From Seminavis robusta (taxonomy: Eukaryota > Bacillariophyta > Bacillariophyceae > Naviculales > Naviculaceae), in assembly GCA_903772945.1 (NCBI GenBank), contig CAICTM010000039.1:1737-65736 (forward strand): a stretch of 64,000 nt of DNA, read 5' to 3'. This document shows positions 33,436 through 46,100 of this stretch, piece by piece (the first letter of the stretch is position 1; every line of letters starts with the position of its first letter). A program made the position numbers and the translations under genes. The notes beneath the pieces were generated by a model. That model was not told the DNA's origin and did no database searches. It saw only the letters and a list, made by a program, of their open reading frames with translations.

Positions 33436-36400
33436 ATGAAATCGGGACGACACTCCAGAAAACGGGCCCAGACTGGACAATCTGCCGATGGATGCTGGCG
33501 CAGTCGACATGGTCAAAGGAGACTGGGCTGGTTGGTTGGCACTTTTTCACTACTAGCCTCGGAATCCAATGCCTACAGTACCGTATCCACAAAACCCGGT
33601 CTTTTTGGATCCCCCCGGAGTGGCAATAATTGGCGACCACCAAGAAAGCAAAATGGTCAGGAAAAGAGACCATCCATTCGTGTTCCTTCGGTCCTGAGGA
33701 TGGTCCTGACAACTCCCGAGTCCATCATTGAGCAAGCTTCCACTCAGAAGCTATTGGATATTCTCATTGATGAAAGTGTTCGAACCACGGCCAGGAGGCC
33801 CATCATGATGCAGGTACGTATGTGCAACCCTAAAGTATTCTCTCTGTGCTCTGAAAACTAAGTACTCACGCAAACAATGGACTGACGCAAACTCTTTCTT
33901 TCTTTCTGGTTAGTTTGATCCATCCAGTGGCTGGGTAAGTCTAGAAGTTTTGGAGCTGGCTTGAAGGGGCCTAAAACCTTGCTCGCTTGTCTTCTACGGC
34001 TTACTCATGCTTCCATGATTATTTCACACTCTTCAACCCAACAACTAACTCACAAGATATGGAGAAGATGGAAAGGGACGGTCTTCTCTGAAACCTGGAT
34101 TTCCTGTGTTCGAAATGTCGTATATGCACTAGTCGTCCTGTAAGTCGTGGTGCATGGAAGCCCTCAGGCACAGTTGTGTGATGCCCTGTGTGGCATCATT
34201 ACGTCACACCACGCTGCGTGTACCAAATCCACTTCACTTGTATCCTCCCAAACATACATCTCATCTTGTGCATCTTCTCGACTTTGGCTTCTAAAGTTAC
34301 ATCTATCGAGCTGTACCTCGCCTGCATGATGCCCTCACTGGATTCAGCACTCTCTGGGCACAGCTTCTGTCGGTCACTACTTTTACACTCACCTTCTTTG
34401 TGAACCAGTCCTATGCACTCTGGCGAAAATGTTATGGTGAGTAAATGGCTGCTGCTGGTACCGTACTTGGTCAGCAGTTTCATACTATTGGGCTTCTTGG
34501 CTTGTTCATGGTTTTCATCAATCAAAATCCTCAGCAGCACTTTCCTCGTCGGCACCTTTCTAGAATACAGTAGACGGTTACAGGGGCGACTCCATGACAT
34601 TGACATGACACTGGCGGCCCATGCAGCACGAAAGATGCCAGCCAGTCCCAGTGAAGCTTCCACCTATACATCGGCATCACGGCAATTGCTGGATCTGACG
34701 GCACGCTATGTCCGATTATTCAATCTGCTAACCTATGCATCCTTCACGCGATCACATCGTCCAATACTGACTCCACGAGGTATGAGGCGATTGGTTGAAA
34801 GAGGTTTGATGACTTCCCAAGAACTGGAGGTATTGGTGGAAGCAAATATCCCAGCCACGCAGGTTAGTAAGCAAGCAAGCATACGAAACCGACCAGGAAG
34901 GAATCCAAGCCATTCGATACTTTGTGACCTGGCGTTCTGCTCATCAATCAATCACTTCTTTCTTTCTTAATTTCTAGAGACACAATTGTGTCTTGATGTG
35001 GATAGCCCGAGTGTTTGTCGAAGGTGAGCTCGTTGAATGAAGTCGGATGGGGGGTAGACGGATCATTCACAAATGCTAACCTTTGGCGACCAAACAAAAC
35101 AGGCAAGAAGGCCAACCATTTTGAAGGTGGATCAGGCATGGAGCAACAGTTCATGGAGAAGATCCATGTGTTGCGTGCACAGTACGGAGCCATCGGAGAT
35201 GAATTGCAAGGAAGAATGCCTCTGGCATATGCACATATTGTTCAGGTGCTCGTTGATTGTGTATTGCTCATGTACCCACTGATGGCGTTCAGCAGTGGCA
35301 TGTCTCCAATACTAGGAGTTCTGGGGACGGGGTTACTGACTACATCCTATCAAGGTCTCTTTGATCTTGGTAAGTCTGGGATTGATTTGTTCACTGTTTG
35401 TCTGGTGTCGAATGACAACGACCAGTGATCTCATTTGAAGCTGTAACCTCTTCCTCTTGTGATTGCTCTCTTCCGCAGCCAAACAATTCCTTGATCCATA
35501 CGACAACGAAAATTATGGTAGAGGGGAAGATCCGTTGTGCGTGGATACATTGATAGCTGAATCAAACGCTGGATCGATCCGATGGATGTACGGTTTTGAG
35601 CAAATGCCCGTTTCTTCGCAGAGAATTAGGGATGGAGAGTTGTACGACTATCTACTCCCGGTTCGGGGATACACAGTGGAGGAATTGGACAAAATGGAGC
35701 AGGAGAGGCTGCAAAAGGAAAAAGAGCTCAAGGAAATGCGTGAACGTGAAGAAGCAGAACGTATACAAAGAGAGGAGGCCGAGCGTCTTGAACAAGAAAA
35801 ACAACTTGAAGAAGCCGAAGAGGAGGAGGAGCCGGAAGAAGAAGTAACTGTCCAGAGCTTCCACGAAGACGACGATGGTCAGAGATCTGAGTTGAACGAT
35901 GACATCAACGAAACAGCAACAGGCATGCAACAATTGGACACAGAATCATTTGCGAGGGAATTTCCAGTGTTTGAAACAGATGATTCTAACATCTCACAGC
36001 CCTCGAGTCCGTCGGACAGACTCAATGCAACGGGGACAGCATTATCAACAAATGCTACGACTAGCGAGTCGACCGCGCAAGAAGACTTGTCTTCCTCGGT
36101 ACACAAAGTTACATCGTTGGGAAGCGGAATTCCTGTGTCGATGTCAGACGACGTTGACGTTGACGATGCCATGAATGTCACAGGAGCTTACATGGACGAT
36201 CCAAATGATGCAGAGGAGATATCTCATGTCGACGATGCATCCGTTCCACGGAATGATTCATCCTCTGAGACTAGTAGCATACCGGTAAATGGCGATTTGG
36301 AAGACGACAATGTCATTGCTTCAGTTCCGGTGTCGACAAAGGCCAATGGGGAAGGCGTCGATGACGATAGTGCTTCTGAGTCTTTACAGCACATGGGAGA

Positions 36401-37742
36401 TGCAGATGATGAAGTGGGGGGCATAGACCACGAACAAGAGATGCAGGAAATTGAGATGGCCGATGACGTGGACATTTACGTTCCCGAGATGGTGGAGTTC
36501 GATTTTGAATCGTTGAAAGAACTTCCTTGGTTTGACGAGGTTGGTCCGGATGGCCAAGAAGTAAGGCTCAGCCAAATGCTTGCTGAAGAAGAGTGGGAAA
36601 GTGAAGAAAGTCTTGCAGCTGAGGCCATTCTAAGCAAAGAAGAGCTCCTTGAAGTGGCAGAGAGCGAACGGCGTGAAACGGAATTAATCATGTCAGGATC
36701 ACCGCAGGCGGAAGCTATGGCAATGGCCTCTTCAGACAAGTCGGCGGCACTTCCTGGATACGATCAAACAAAGCTTGATGGCATATCTCAGTTATGGGGA
36801 CTGCAACCGGGTGAGCTTGACCTTCCTGGCCCCTCGATTTCCAGCGATGTACTGCCCGAAAGAAACGATTTTGACGAAGTTTCTCAACTCTGGGGGCAGG
36901 ATATCAAACCTTCTACAGCTGGTGAAAACCCGTCTGTTGTCGGTTACTCTGATTCATGGGGAGGGACCACCGAGAACGGCGGACCAGAAAAGCTCGCATC
37001 GGACTCGTCGAGAGCTACTAGTACGTACAGTCCAACGAGCGACGACACGGAGATGTACGGTGGAAATATCCAAAACGAAGAAGAAGCGTATGACTTTGCC
37101 GCCTACGGGGTGATGGACTGGGACGAGGACGGCGGCCAAGGTGACCGCCTCAGTCAAATCCTCGCGGATGAAACTTGGGAGAGTTACGACGAGCCTCTAA
37201 CTAAAGGGCCCATCAAGACGCTTGAAGACTACACAAAGAAAGTAGTGGAAATACTTGAAGCTGCCGAAGATGAACTCTTGGAAACAGAAGCCATCCTGAG
37301 GGCACCCCCTGGAGCTGACTCTGTTGCCATCATGGAGCGGGAGGGGGAGGATGAGCTGGTTCTGCAGACCATAAACGAAACCAGACCAGCTGATCTTCCA
37401 GAGTTTACAGACGAAGAAGAAGAGGACACATTGGGATATGATGACTTGGAGGCGCTCTCAATGGATGTTGTAGAACAAGTCGTGAACACAACCGATGCAA
37501 ATGCTACTGGAAACTATCCTGGAGAGCTCTCAATTGAAGATACTATAGACGCATCCAGCAACACCACGCATCCAAATCCGGCTGCAGCGTATCTCGCAGA
37601 ATTGGGGGCAACAGCGCAGGAGTGTAACGACGACGACGAAGAACCTTGTATCATCTTCAACGAAACGGAACTGAGCTCTTCCAACGTTAGCCGTATTGCT
37701 GACGATGAAAGCGACGGGACGGGAGACCCTTGGGGTGAATAA
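33436..37742 (+). CDS. Bestrophin-family anion channel with long acidic C-terminal tail (8 exons)
   Basis: Exons 33436-33813, 33914-33934, 34057-34139, 34297-34436, 34564-34862, 34978-35023, 35103-35369, 35479-37742; 1165 residues, frame closes. The channel part (about 127-450) carries bestrophin/UPF0187 hallmarks: IWRRWKGTVFSETWISCVRN, LTGFSTLWAQLLSVTTFTLT, FVNQSYALWRKCYEYSRRL, AKQFLDPYDNENYGRGEDP. The last matches the acidic calcium-clasp region of bestrophins, here with fewer Asp residues. Bestrophins are homopentameric anion or bicarbonate channels. The membrane compartment is not evident; a short hydrophobic N-terminal stretch (LGWLVGTFSLLAS) could be a signal. After a coiled coil (EEAERIQREEAERLEQ) come more than 600 acidic residues with repeated motifs (LSQMLAEEEWES/LSQILADETWES; ISQLWGLQ/VSQLWGQD). 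The 21-nt second exon encodes FDPSSGW. Confidence 0.88.
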
Positions 37743-38250
37743 ACGCTTGGCCGAGCATGTTTCTTCATGTGTGACAGTTCTGTGCGTCCTCTTAGTGAAA
37801 GCCCCGACAGTGTGTCCTCGTTGTTCTACTGCAGTGGGAAGTCAACGAGCGCAAGATAGTTTGGCATGTGGGAAACGATAAGCCCGGTCGCAAGCTATTG
37901 GACTACCGGTGGGCGGACGAGCGCTTCTCCTTCCTAGCCTTCGAAAACCACAGGTTCTGTCATCCAACGAGAGTAATGAAATGTTGGTTCTATCAGCAAT
38001 GGTAGCACTACAAAGCAGAGAGCCAACTAACTACCACAAATAATGTTCTGCCGAACACGATTGGGTGCAGGATGATGCATTCTGTTGAAGTCTTCTAACT
38101 TTTTGTGTTTCTATCTATGTTGGATTTTTCCATCTATTCTTCTAAGTTGTTTGGTCAGAGCCCTGCAAAGGCCTCAACATTCATACATTTCCACCAGCAT
38201 TGTTTGCTTGCAACCCAGGAAATAGCTCAGCCATCTCTAGACCAGCCTCT
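37743..38250. other. Intergenic, convergent gene ends
   Basis: Holds the 3' regions of the bestrophin and secreted-protein genes. No gene or repeat of note. Confidence 0.45.
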
Positions 38251-39390
38251 CTAGAGAGCCAAGGCAGCACCAGCAATGGCTCCAAAGGCAGCAAGGGAAG
38301 CCATAGCAGTGTCCGCAGAGGATCCTGCACCATGATTCTTCTCAACAGCAAATGGCTGTGGCTGGACATCAACTGTTTCAGTCACCTCATTCTGAAGCTT
38401 GCGATGACCATCCACAATCTGGACATTCTTGCGCAAACGACGGCCAGGAGGTGCTGCAGCAGTTCCTCCAAGTTCCAAGAGAATACTTCCAACTCCAGTC
38501 AAGGTCAAGGCTTCATAATCATAAAAGTCAGCAAACAACAAGAATGACACCAAGCAGACATTGTTGTCATTTCCTTCATCAACACACTTCTTGGTGGAGA
38601 AGATGGTCGAGGCAGGTTGAGATTCCGTGATGATGAGCTGAGAGGGCTCTGCAGCTTCAGCATTCTTGACAGTGAACTCCATGATATCCTTGACTTGGAA
38701 CTGTCCTGTTTCAACCCTGAAGCAAACGTTGAGGGTACTTCCTTGAGTGGTAACAGCATCAGATCCATCATTTGTGAGAATAGTGTAGCTGTCAGGGTCA
38801 CAGAAGTAGGCCAAGAGAGTTCCATCAAAGCTGAGATTGGTGTCCTCAGCATCGGTAAAGTCCTCGGCTTGAGTGACAGTGTAGCCAGTCAACTCAGGAA
38901 CTTGGGTAACCAGATTAACATTGTAGGTAAGAAGGACTTCTGCATAGTCAATGAGAGTATCCGCATCATAAAGTCCAACCTCAACACAGAACTCCACAAT
39001 GGCATTGACAGCATCACCAGCATCCCTATAGATCAGATTGTTTCCAGCAATTCCTTCAATGAATCGAAAGTCCACAGCATTGTCTGCACCAGGGTTGTTG
39101 ATAATACCACCATGATCAACTTCAATTCCAGTTACATTGGTTGTGGGAAACCAGTGGCCCACAGCCTGGCGGTTGGCTGTATCCTTGCGGCACAAGTCAG
39201 TGACCTTAATCTTGATATTGGCACTAGCAGCACCATTGCCCGTTCCAGTCTCAAAGGTGAATCCCTGGTCTTGAAGGGTTTTGATGGTGACATGCCAGTC
39301 GGTGATCTGGAGGTCACGTTCAGAGGAGTCTTCAGCAGCCATGGCCAAGGCTGGGATCAGTAGAAGCAAGAGGGAAGAGATGAACTTCAT
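38251..39390 (-). CDS. Secreted protein, probably GPI-anchored, unknown family
   Basis: 379 residues, single exon. A clear signal peptide (MKFISSLLLLLIPALAMAA, cleavage near residue 19) is followed by an all-beta-looking ectodomain with six cysteines (DLCRKD, EFCVEV, YFCDPD, NVCFRV, KKCVDE, NVCLVS) that probably pair. The C-terminus has small residues (HGAGSS) and then a hydrophobic end (MASLAAFGAIAGAALAL), the pattern of a GPI-attachment signal. I recognise no family. A cell-surface or frustule-associated role is plausible for a diatom, but this is inference. Confidence 0.75.
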   Translation of the reverse strand: MKFISSLLLLLIPALAMAAEDSSERDLQITDWHVTIKTLQDQGFTFETGTGNGAASANIKIKVTDLCRKDTANRQAVGHWFPTTNVTGIEVDHGGIINNPGADNAVDFRFIEGIAGNNLIYRDAGDAVNAIVEFCVEVGLYDADTLIDYAEVLLTYNVNLVTQVPELTGYTVTQAEDFTDAEDTNLSFDGTLLAYFCDPDSYTILTNDGSDAVTTQGSTLNVCFRVETGQFQVKDIMEFTVKNAEAAEPSQLIITESQPASTIFSTKKCVDEGNDNNVCLVSFLLFADFYDYEALTLTGVGSILLELGGTAAAPPGRRLRKNVQIVDGHRKLQNEVTETVDVQPQPFAVEKNHGAGSSADTAMASLAAFGAIAGAALAL

Positions 39391-40595
39391 GGTTGATCAA
39401 GTAGATTTTTGATATGCTTGATGGATGTCTGTTGTTTGCAAATTTTTGGCTTGGCTTTTTTATTGCTGGCAATATAGTTTTGTGAGCTTACCTTTCTAGT
39501 ACCATTGTTTCGGAAGGAAGGTGCTTGACGGCGATGACCCTGGTCTAGTCGCTGGACTTGGGGGGGGCATCCTTTGGTTTACTGGGGATCGTCACTGTAG
39601 CAGATATATCAGTAAGACTAGCTTGTGTTCCCAAGTGTGGGCTGGTGATTCGACGCACCATGACATGAACTGAAGGAAAGGCAAAAGGAAATCGATAATG
39701 TGACCAACAGGAGCACTGGACAAAATTTGTGTCTATGACCTTTCCAGTAAGGTACTGATATTAAGTCTGTCAATTCTCTCCCAACAAAGTTGTCACTCAA
39801 AAGCGCAAAAGGAAGTCCAAAGACATAACAGTGTTGTACTTGAGAACTCACTGGATTTGATACAATAAGTATTACCGACGCTCTAATATCGGTACCATTT
39901 AGTACACCCAAAAAGGCAGAATGGCAAATTATCGTCGCCGGTGGTACCGGTACCAGTACCAGTACCGAAGGCGATCTGCATGGGTGGAGGGATCATCCCT
40001 TCCGCATCACTGTGGCTTCCAGCCAGATCCATCTATTATTGCGCAGTTCACCGCCTGCCAGCGGTTACAACAGGATTACCTTCCAATTCTTGTTTTTGAC
40101 CCCAAAGATCGCTCTACGCGTATGATAGATAGCAGACCTCGTGAGGCTTTTTCATGAGCTTGCTTCGAGTCATAGTCTCCGACCTCGCCTGCCAGTAACG
40201 ATGATGCTCTGGAAATGACTCAAAAGCTCCGCCCCCTATCACGCACTTCAAACAGAATTCTTTTTCAATCCGTTGGTCACAATGCGGCTACAAGCAGTGT
40301 TTCCTGAAATGATCATGACATGGCCCGGTGGCACAGCGATTCGTCTTGAGATACAGGAATCGTCTGCACCTTCGATGCTTTCACGTGAGGCTCGTTGTTG
40401 GAACCATCCAAAACGAAAGCAGGCCAGCAACTACTATTATGTCGCGCTTGATTCATGTTCTTTATGTAATGCTTGCGCGCTCGCCAGCCACAGTTGGAAA
40501 GCAAAAGCCATCCTCAACTCGGCAAAACACACCGCCTACCGGTACGCTGTCGGTGCAATCAAACTAGGACTTGCAAAGTTACCATACTGCAATTT

Positions 40596-40706
40596 TAGTT
40601 CTACTTCTAGCTCTAGTACTACAGACATGCATGGCCATAGTGAGCCTTTCAGTGTGGAATTACTCCTTTTAGATCATTCGACAGCGGCTAGACTATACGT
40701 ACGAAG
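40596..40706 (+). repeat. Direct repeat copy A
   Basis: Shares with 41361-41447 the order TTAGTTCTAC, TCTAG, CAGACATGCATGGCCATAGT, TTAGATCA, TCGACAGCGGCT and ACGAAGT. Copy A has about 20 extra bases. Confidence 0.7.
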
Positions 40707-41360
40707 TGAGATACACTGTATTGGTTATATACAATAGTGGATTGGATATCTTCATATTTTATGATGGATAGTTGATTAGAACTGTGATGTAGGTAAGTAA
40801 AGCACGCAAGACTGATATAACAGCTAAATACCGAAAGTGGTAAAGCGTACATTACCTGCTTTGTGAGCCCTGAAATATTAGGCCCACAGGATCGTATGCC
40901 ATGTTTTGCAATAAGGGAAAGATCCATCCATCAGATCACGCCCACAACAATGACACAAAGTGACTGGCAGCTGACAAGTTGCCACCAAGAGAGACCAAGA
41001 CCACCACATCAGCACAATCAATACGATGTCACAGAAGTGTTGGGAGAGTCCTTTCCGACACTGCTGTCACCACATTCTTCATCTTTGCACTCTTCTTCCT
41101 CGCTGTTGTCTGTCAAGTCAAGACGACGACGGACTGCTTCCCGTGCGTTTGATGGCTCTGGTGGGGGGACCGTCGCGAGTGCTGATACTTTAGAGAGAAG
41201 ATGGGGAACCGTCGTGATCAGAAGGCACGTTCTTCGCGGCTGGTTTGCGGTCGTCGTCGTCATCATCATTGGAGGAACTGAGATCAACAGGGGTTCCATA
41301 ATCAAAGCCAACCGCAGGAGCAGGAGCCAGCTACTTGCAAAGGTACGAAACTGCACTTGT

Positions 41361-41447
41361 TTAGTTCTACATCTAGCGCTAGTAGTGCAGACATGCATGG
41401 CCATAGTGAGTTAGTTCTTAGATCAATCGACAGCGGCTATACGAAGT
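41361..41447 (+). repeat. Direct repeat copy B
   Basis: Second copy of the segment at 40596-40706, about 765 bases downstream in the same orientation. Confidence 0.7.
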
Positions 41448-41532
41448 AATCAATCAATATAAGTGGCCACAAGGTGGATTTCTGATTGATCATTCTTTCC
41501 CATAATACGCGATACTGCGATAGCGGCACGCT

Positions 41533-42260
41533 TCAATTCTTGGGTCGTCCCAGGGGAAAGCATCGATCAGTCAACGCGAACGTCGTTTTGGAATGATATT
41601 CCACAAAGCCAAGCGTTTTCATCTTGGAAATGTTCTTTTCGTATCCAGACAACTTGGTCATGTCATAGTTGAGGTGTTCGGCAACCTCCCGGCGATTGTG
41701 AACCTTCCCATCAGCAAGTACATCGAAGATCTCTCGAGCTTTGGGAACCAGCATCTCCTTCATGTCGTTGTGAACGGACTCATTCGTGATGGACGAAGGG
41801 TCTACCACGCCAACAAACCGGATTCCCTTTTCGGCTAGCTTCACCATCGAGCCACTCAGGTATTCAATGTAGCCCAGCTTGCGCAGGGTCCCGAGATTCT
41901 TTTCATACCCAGCTTTAGTCTTGGAGTTGCCAGAAAAGATCTGCACTTCGGTTTTCTTCGGTTGTACCATTCCAATTGCCTTGAGTTTACCCAATGTGAT
42001 CACGATGTTTTCTTGGGCCTTATTGATAGACCCAGAGCCAGTACCCTTAGAGCTCTTGGCGGACGTCTTTCCTGCGGACTTGGCCGTCTTCTTGCTGCTG
42101 GTTTTGTCTTGGCGAATGAACGACAATTTAGAGACCGAAACAAATGTTAGTGGTTAGTAGCTTTTGAAGCGAAATGGCTGGGGCGATGATACTTCCACCT
42201 GGCTACTGGCCAAATAGTTTCGAGCTGATAGGCTCGAGACTTACCGGTACTTGTGCCCAT
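41533..42260 (-). CDS. Tandem winged-helix-like protein with 16-nt first coding exon
   Basis: Exon 1 is 42260-42245 (ATG plus Gly-Thr-Ser-Thr). The intron has a strong branch-like CTAACCACTAAC. Exon 2 is 42107-41533. Together they give 196 residues, GT-AG. The N-terminus is Lys/Ser-rich, like a nuclear tail. Two related segments follow, each with a helix-helix-wing look: QENIVITLGKLKAIGMVQPK, with SKTKAGYEKNLGTLRKLGYI, and AREIFDVLADGKVHNRREVA, with TKLSGYEKNISKMKTLGFVE. The shared GYEKNxxxxxxLGxxEY phrase supports an internal duplication. This resembles winged-helix DNA-binding modules, but I recognise no named family. DNA binding is inferred. Confidence 0.75.
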
Positions 42261-43192
42261 CGTTGCTCCGAAGAAGAAAAATGAAAAAGAAAGGTTACTT
42301 GTTTCGAGACCAAGAAGAATTGTTGGTATCAAGCTTGTCCCAAACAAATTTGTGTGATGGGAGAGGAAGGGAAAAGGACAAATCTTCGGCCCAAACGGCA
42401 CCGTTGCAAATCGTTTCGTTGAAACACGCCCAACGGTGGAGGTTGACGAAGTCGACATAGGTTGTCCACGCTTGTCTATGGCTCACCGGTTGCGTTGGAC
42501 CTGCCACGATGCGCGAGTCTAGTCTTGTCGCGTCGAATCTTTCCGTTTCCTTTGCATTTGAGAGATCTGGGGGAGTCTTGACTCAACCCCTCTTCCAATT
42601 CTCGAAAAGTGCCTGATTGCTGAATCATCGAGTGGTAAGTATGCTAGATTCCTTGAGACCAACGTTAATTGTCAGTCCGCCAGAATGATGGATCGATTTT
42701 TTTCAATCGAATCGAAGCAGTATGGTACCGCTACCGGTACCTGGTACCCGTATCGGTACCGGTACCATGGTACGTCCTGTCGAAGGACATTACATCATCA
42801 CGCACCTCTGCGGATCCTGTAGTACTGTACCGGTAGCACCCAGGTACCATGTTGAAAAGGAAGCTTGACTCGTCACTCATGCCCATCAAATTGTCTTGTC
42901 GTGACCGTCTCTTCTACCGGTACACGCTGTCGATTAAGCCAGCCCACTCGTTCGGCCAGGTGCAACATCTGACAGCTTCAGCTAGCTCTGGTGCATCTCT
43001 TTCTTGGAGTAAGCCGCTGCCTCTGGGTCTCTACATCCAACTAAGGTCCGACGGCCACGAAGGCTGGCAATTTTTGTGCGTAGCGTATCTCTAATAAAAT
43101 CAAATAAAATCATACAGTAGATTGAATTACATACGCCATGAACATCATGGCGTTTTTCAAGTTGCCAGCTCTGGACAAGCATCATGCATCGA
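42261..43192. other. Intergenic with dense GGTACC run
   Basis: At about 42722-42775 GGTACC, CCGGTACC and GGTACCATGGTACG recur in a near-palindromic run, with further copies to 42850. Short frames nearby show no family features. Confidence 0.55.
42722..42850. repeat. GGTACC/CCGGTACC palindromic cluster
   Basis: At least six GGTACC or ACCGGTAC units within 130 bases. Similar smaller clusters occur at 21756, 39938, 50436, 63199 and 63498. Confidence 0.8.
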
Positions 43193-46100
43193 TTACCATT
43201 TGGAACAGATTGGATGACAACATTCATCCTCACATTGATGACGATGATTGTGAGGCTCGTCTCGGAAATAGCGTTCAAAATGTTTCAAGAGGTCGGCTGG
43301 CAAGCTCTCCATGGCCGTCAAGGATGACAACATTCCAGCATGCGCCGGGGCCGTTGTTGTGCTTCCATCCGCTGCCACCACCTCCAAGGACTGAACCGGC
43401 GCCTTTTGCTCGCGCTTGAGCTTTTCCCAGCGTCTACCAATATCGTACAGAGCATCATCCAATGCCGACATGAGAGGATCCCAACTGGCAAAGGCGACAG
43501 TCGTGTTGGGTGGTTGTAGCGGAGGATACGTCGCACGAGGGATTCTCGTAGTTTTGAGTGGTCGGGCTCGTTTGCCCTCCGCTTTTCTGCGAGCCTTTCG
43601 GTCGCGTTCCTTCTTTTCGGCCTCTTGGACAGCCGTCATGTTGGCTTGTCCCCATTTCAATCGTTCTGCGAGCACATCCATGCTATCCTGCAAATCTTCC
43701 AAGAACAGGACGGTGTGAAATTGCAGGAATCGATCCAACGTGTATTGCCAATGCTGCAACGTCAGTTGATACTTGGGCACCCCCATGCAATGCGTGCCGC
43801 ACAACTGTCGGAAATTCCAATTGTCGGGTTGAAGGCTCCACCACTCTTCGAACGTATGGCCAATGACGGGTTTCGTCTTTTTAGGAAGGGGCACGTGTTG
43901 AGCAGGATGTTCCAAATTCTTGGGTGGTTTTTCGGGTCTGGTTTGGAGCGGCATGACGAGCTTTGGGCCGAGTCGTTTTTGTGGCGTGTGTGTCGACGCT
44001 GGAGTGGGCTTGTTGTCGCCTTCTTTATCATTCCCGTCAACCCCCTTTTGCTGCTCTCCTTTTTCTTCTTCTTCGTCGTCGTCTCCGTCATCTTCGTCCT
44101 CCTCCTCGTCATCCTTTTGCTTCTTTTTCTCGCCGCCCTCTTCTTCTTCTTCTGTTCCTTGCTGCTTCAATGCCACCAAATGTTTGGCACGACGCGCCTT
44201 GGCATCATTGACGGCTTTATCCCCGGGTGCGCCATCCCGCACACGAATTGGTTCCTCTTCTGGATGTGGTTCTTCCTCGAGCAGCAATCGTTGTTCATGG
44301 TGTTTTTTGTGGCTGGACATTTCTCGGGCATGTGCCGCAGCTCGTTGTTCGTGATCGCGTTTTTGTTCCAAATTGTCAATGGCGTGCTGTTGGTTTCGTT
44401 CTTGTTGTCGCACGGCGACTTGTTGTTTCCAATGTGCCACCTTGTCTTTCACATCTTGATCGGTTGTTGTTAAGTGGTGCATTGGTTTGGCCTTTTCGTC
44501 CCCGTATCCTTTTTTGTCAGCTGCTTCCTTATCATATATGTGTTGTAGAGGATCCTGCAATTTTGTGGTTGTTTCCTGCGGCACTACGGGTGCTTGTGGT
44601 TCAAACTGTTGTTGAAATTTGGAAAGACGGTCAATGACTTGTTGCATTTCGGCCGTTTTTGGTTTGTAGTGTAATCGCGGTGCGGCTTCCAACGAAGAAT
44701 GCTGTGCCTTTCCCACTATTCCCTTGCGTGTCGTAGACATGGGTTTTCGCCGGGGTGGTACATCCCGCAGAATGTGTTTCCAATGAGAGAAATATCGTTC
44801 CCGAGAACTTCGTAGTACGACAATGTAATTGTAATGTGTGGGATCCATGCCTTGATACATTTGTGTTTCAGCAGCGACAAGATCGTAGGGTGTTTGTTGT
44901 GCATATGCCGTTTGGATTTCCTTGTCATCTGATTTTCCACAACATCGTTGATTGGTCTGTACGTTGCAATTGTGTTTGGTATTGACATGGAGCTGTTTTT
45001 GTTTGTTCCCAATAGTATTAGTATGAACGAGAGATAGAGAGAAAGAAAGAAGCGCGTGTGAGCCATGTGCCTATAAAAAGATGTGGCGGTACCGTGGTCT
45101 GTCATTATGACACTTACCTTGTTGGCATGAGCCATGGCACAGAGAACGGTTCCACCTGATTTGTGAATGTGTACAAAGAATAGTACCTTTTCTTTGGGCC
45201 GCTGTCGTCCTTTGTGCTTTTTGGTGAGGAGTGTTCCCTTTTTCTTTTTCTTCTTTTTGTTGGTACTGCTGATACTATTATTGTTGTCTGCCTCCTCTTC
45301 GTCCGCCAATTCGTCATCATCCTCCAATGATTCATCTTTGACTTCGTTGTGTTTGACCATCCTGTTGCGAATGCCTTGGTCCTTGTTGCGTGTGCGTAGT
45401 AGGTCCAACTGATGTCTCTTTTTCATGACCAGGTCATAGACTGCCTTGGAGGTTCCTGGAATGGGACTGTCTTCCTCGTCACTATCATCTGGTTGTCGTT
45501 GCTTGGTTGGCACGGCATATTCTTGTCGGTTCAAATGTTTCTTGGTTTGGACTAGTAGACTGCTGTCGTTATCGCGATGATGATGATGTTGGAGTCGTTG
45601 ATATTTTTCAAAATGATTAAGGAGCATGGCCTTATTGTCATCATGTGCATGACGTCGAAATTCTGCCACTACTTGATCGTGTGTTTGGTCCTTGTTGTTG
45701 TTGTGTCGTTTCTGTTTTTGGGCCATGAATAGTTCGTGTAGTTCTTGTGGATCTTCTTCGTTGTTATTGTTTGGTACGAGAGTAGTGACTGCGGCAGTCT
45801 TGGATTGGAGCCGTCGTTCCGATTCACTGATGGCTGATTGCGCTTGTTGTGTTGTTTTTGTTTTTGGTTGACTGTGTTGAAAGACATGTCGCAATCGATG
45901 TTCTTCCAATTTGTGGAGCGGAGTCGTCCCGTGAACAAACGGGTGTTTGCTTTTTTGATGTGTTTTGGTAGAGTGTTGTGTGGACTGTGATGATGTGGAC
46001 TGTGTAGTTGATGACGACGATGTTGAGGGCGACCACAGAGCCATATGATCGAGTTCTTGTTGCCAATCCCCTCCGACCACAAATCCCAACGAGTGTATTT

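Larger units (their letters stand above)
39391..41532. other. Intergenic 2.1 kb with repeats, no gene
   Basis: Contains a GGTACC/AGTACC run at about 39938-39968 and a pair of direct repeats (40596-40706 and 41361-41447). Several overlapping frames on both strands (40273-40737, 40863-41414, 41018-41404) compete with each other and show no family motif. Confidence 0.5.

Noticed and set aside
40863-41414. 183- and 128-codon frames on opposite strands
   Set aside because: They overlap fully, show low complexity and include repeat sequence; no family motif.
40596-41447. LTR-like pair
   Set aside because: Direct repeats about 100 bases long with no coding content between and no TG...CA ends; not enough to call an LTR element.
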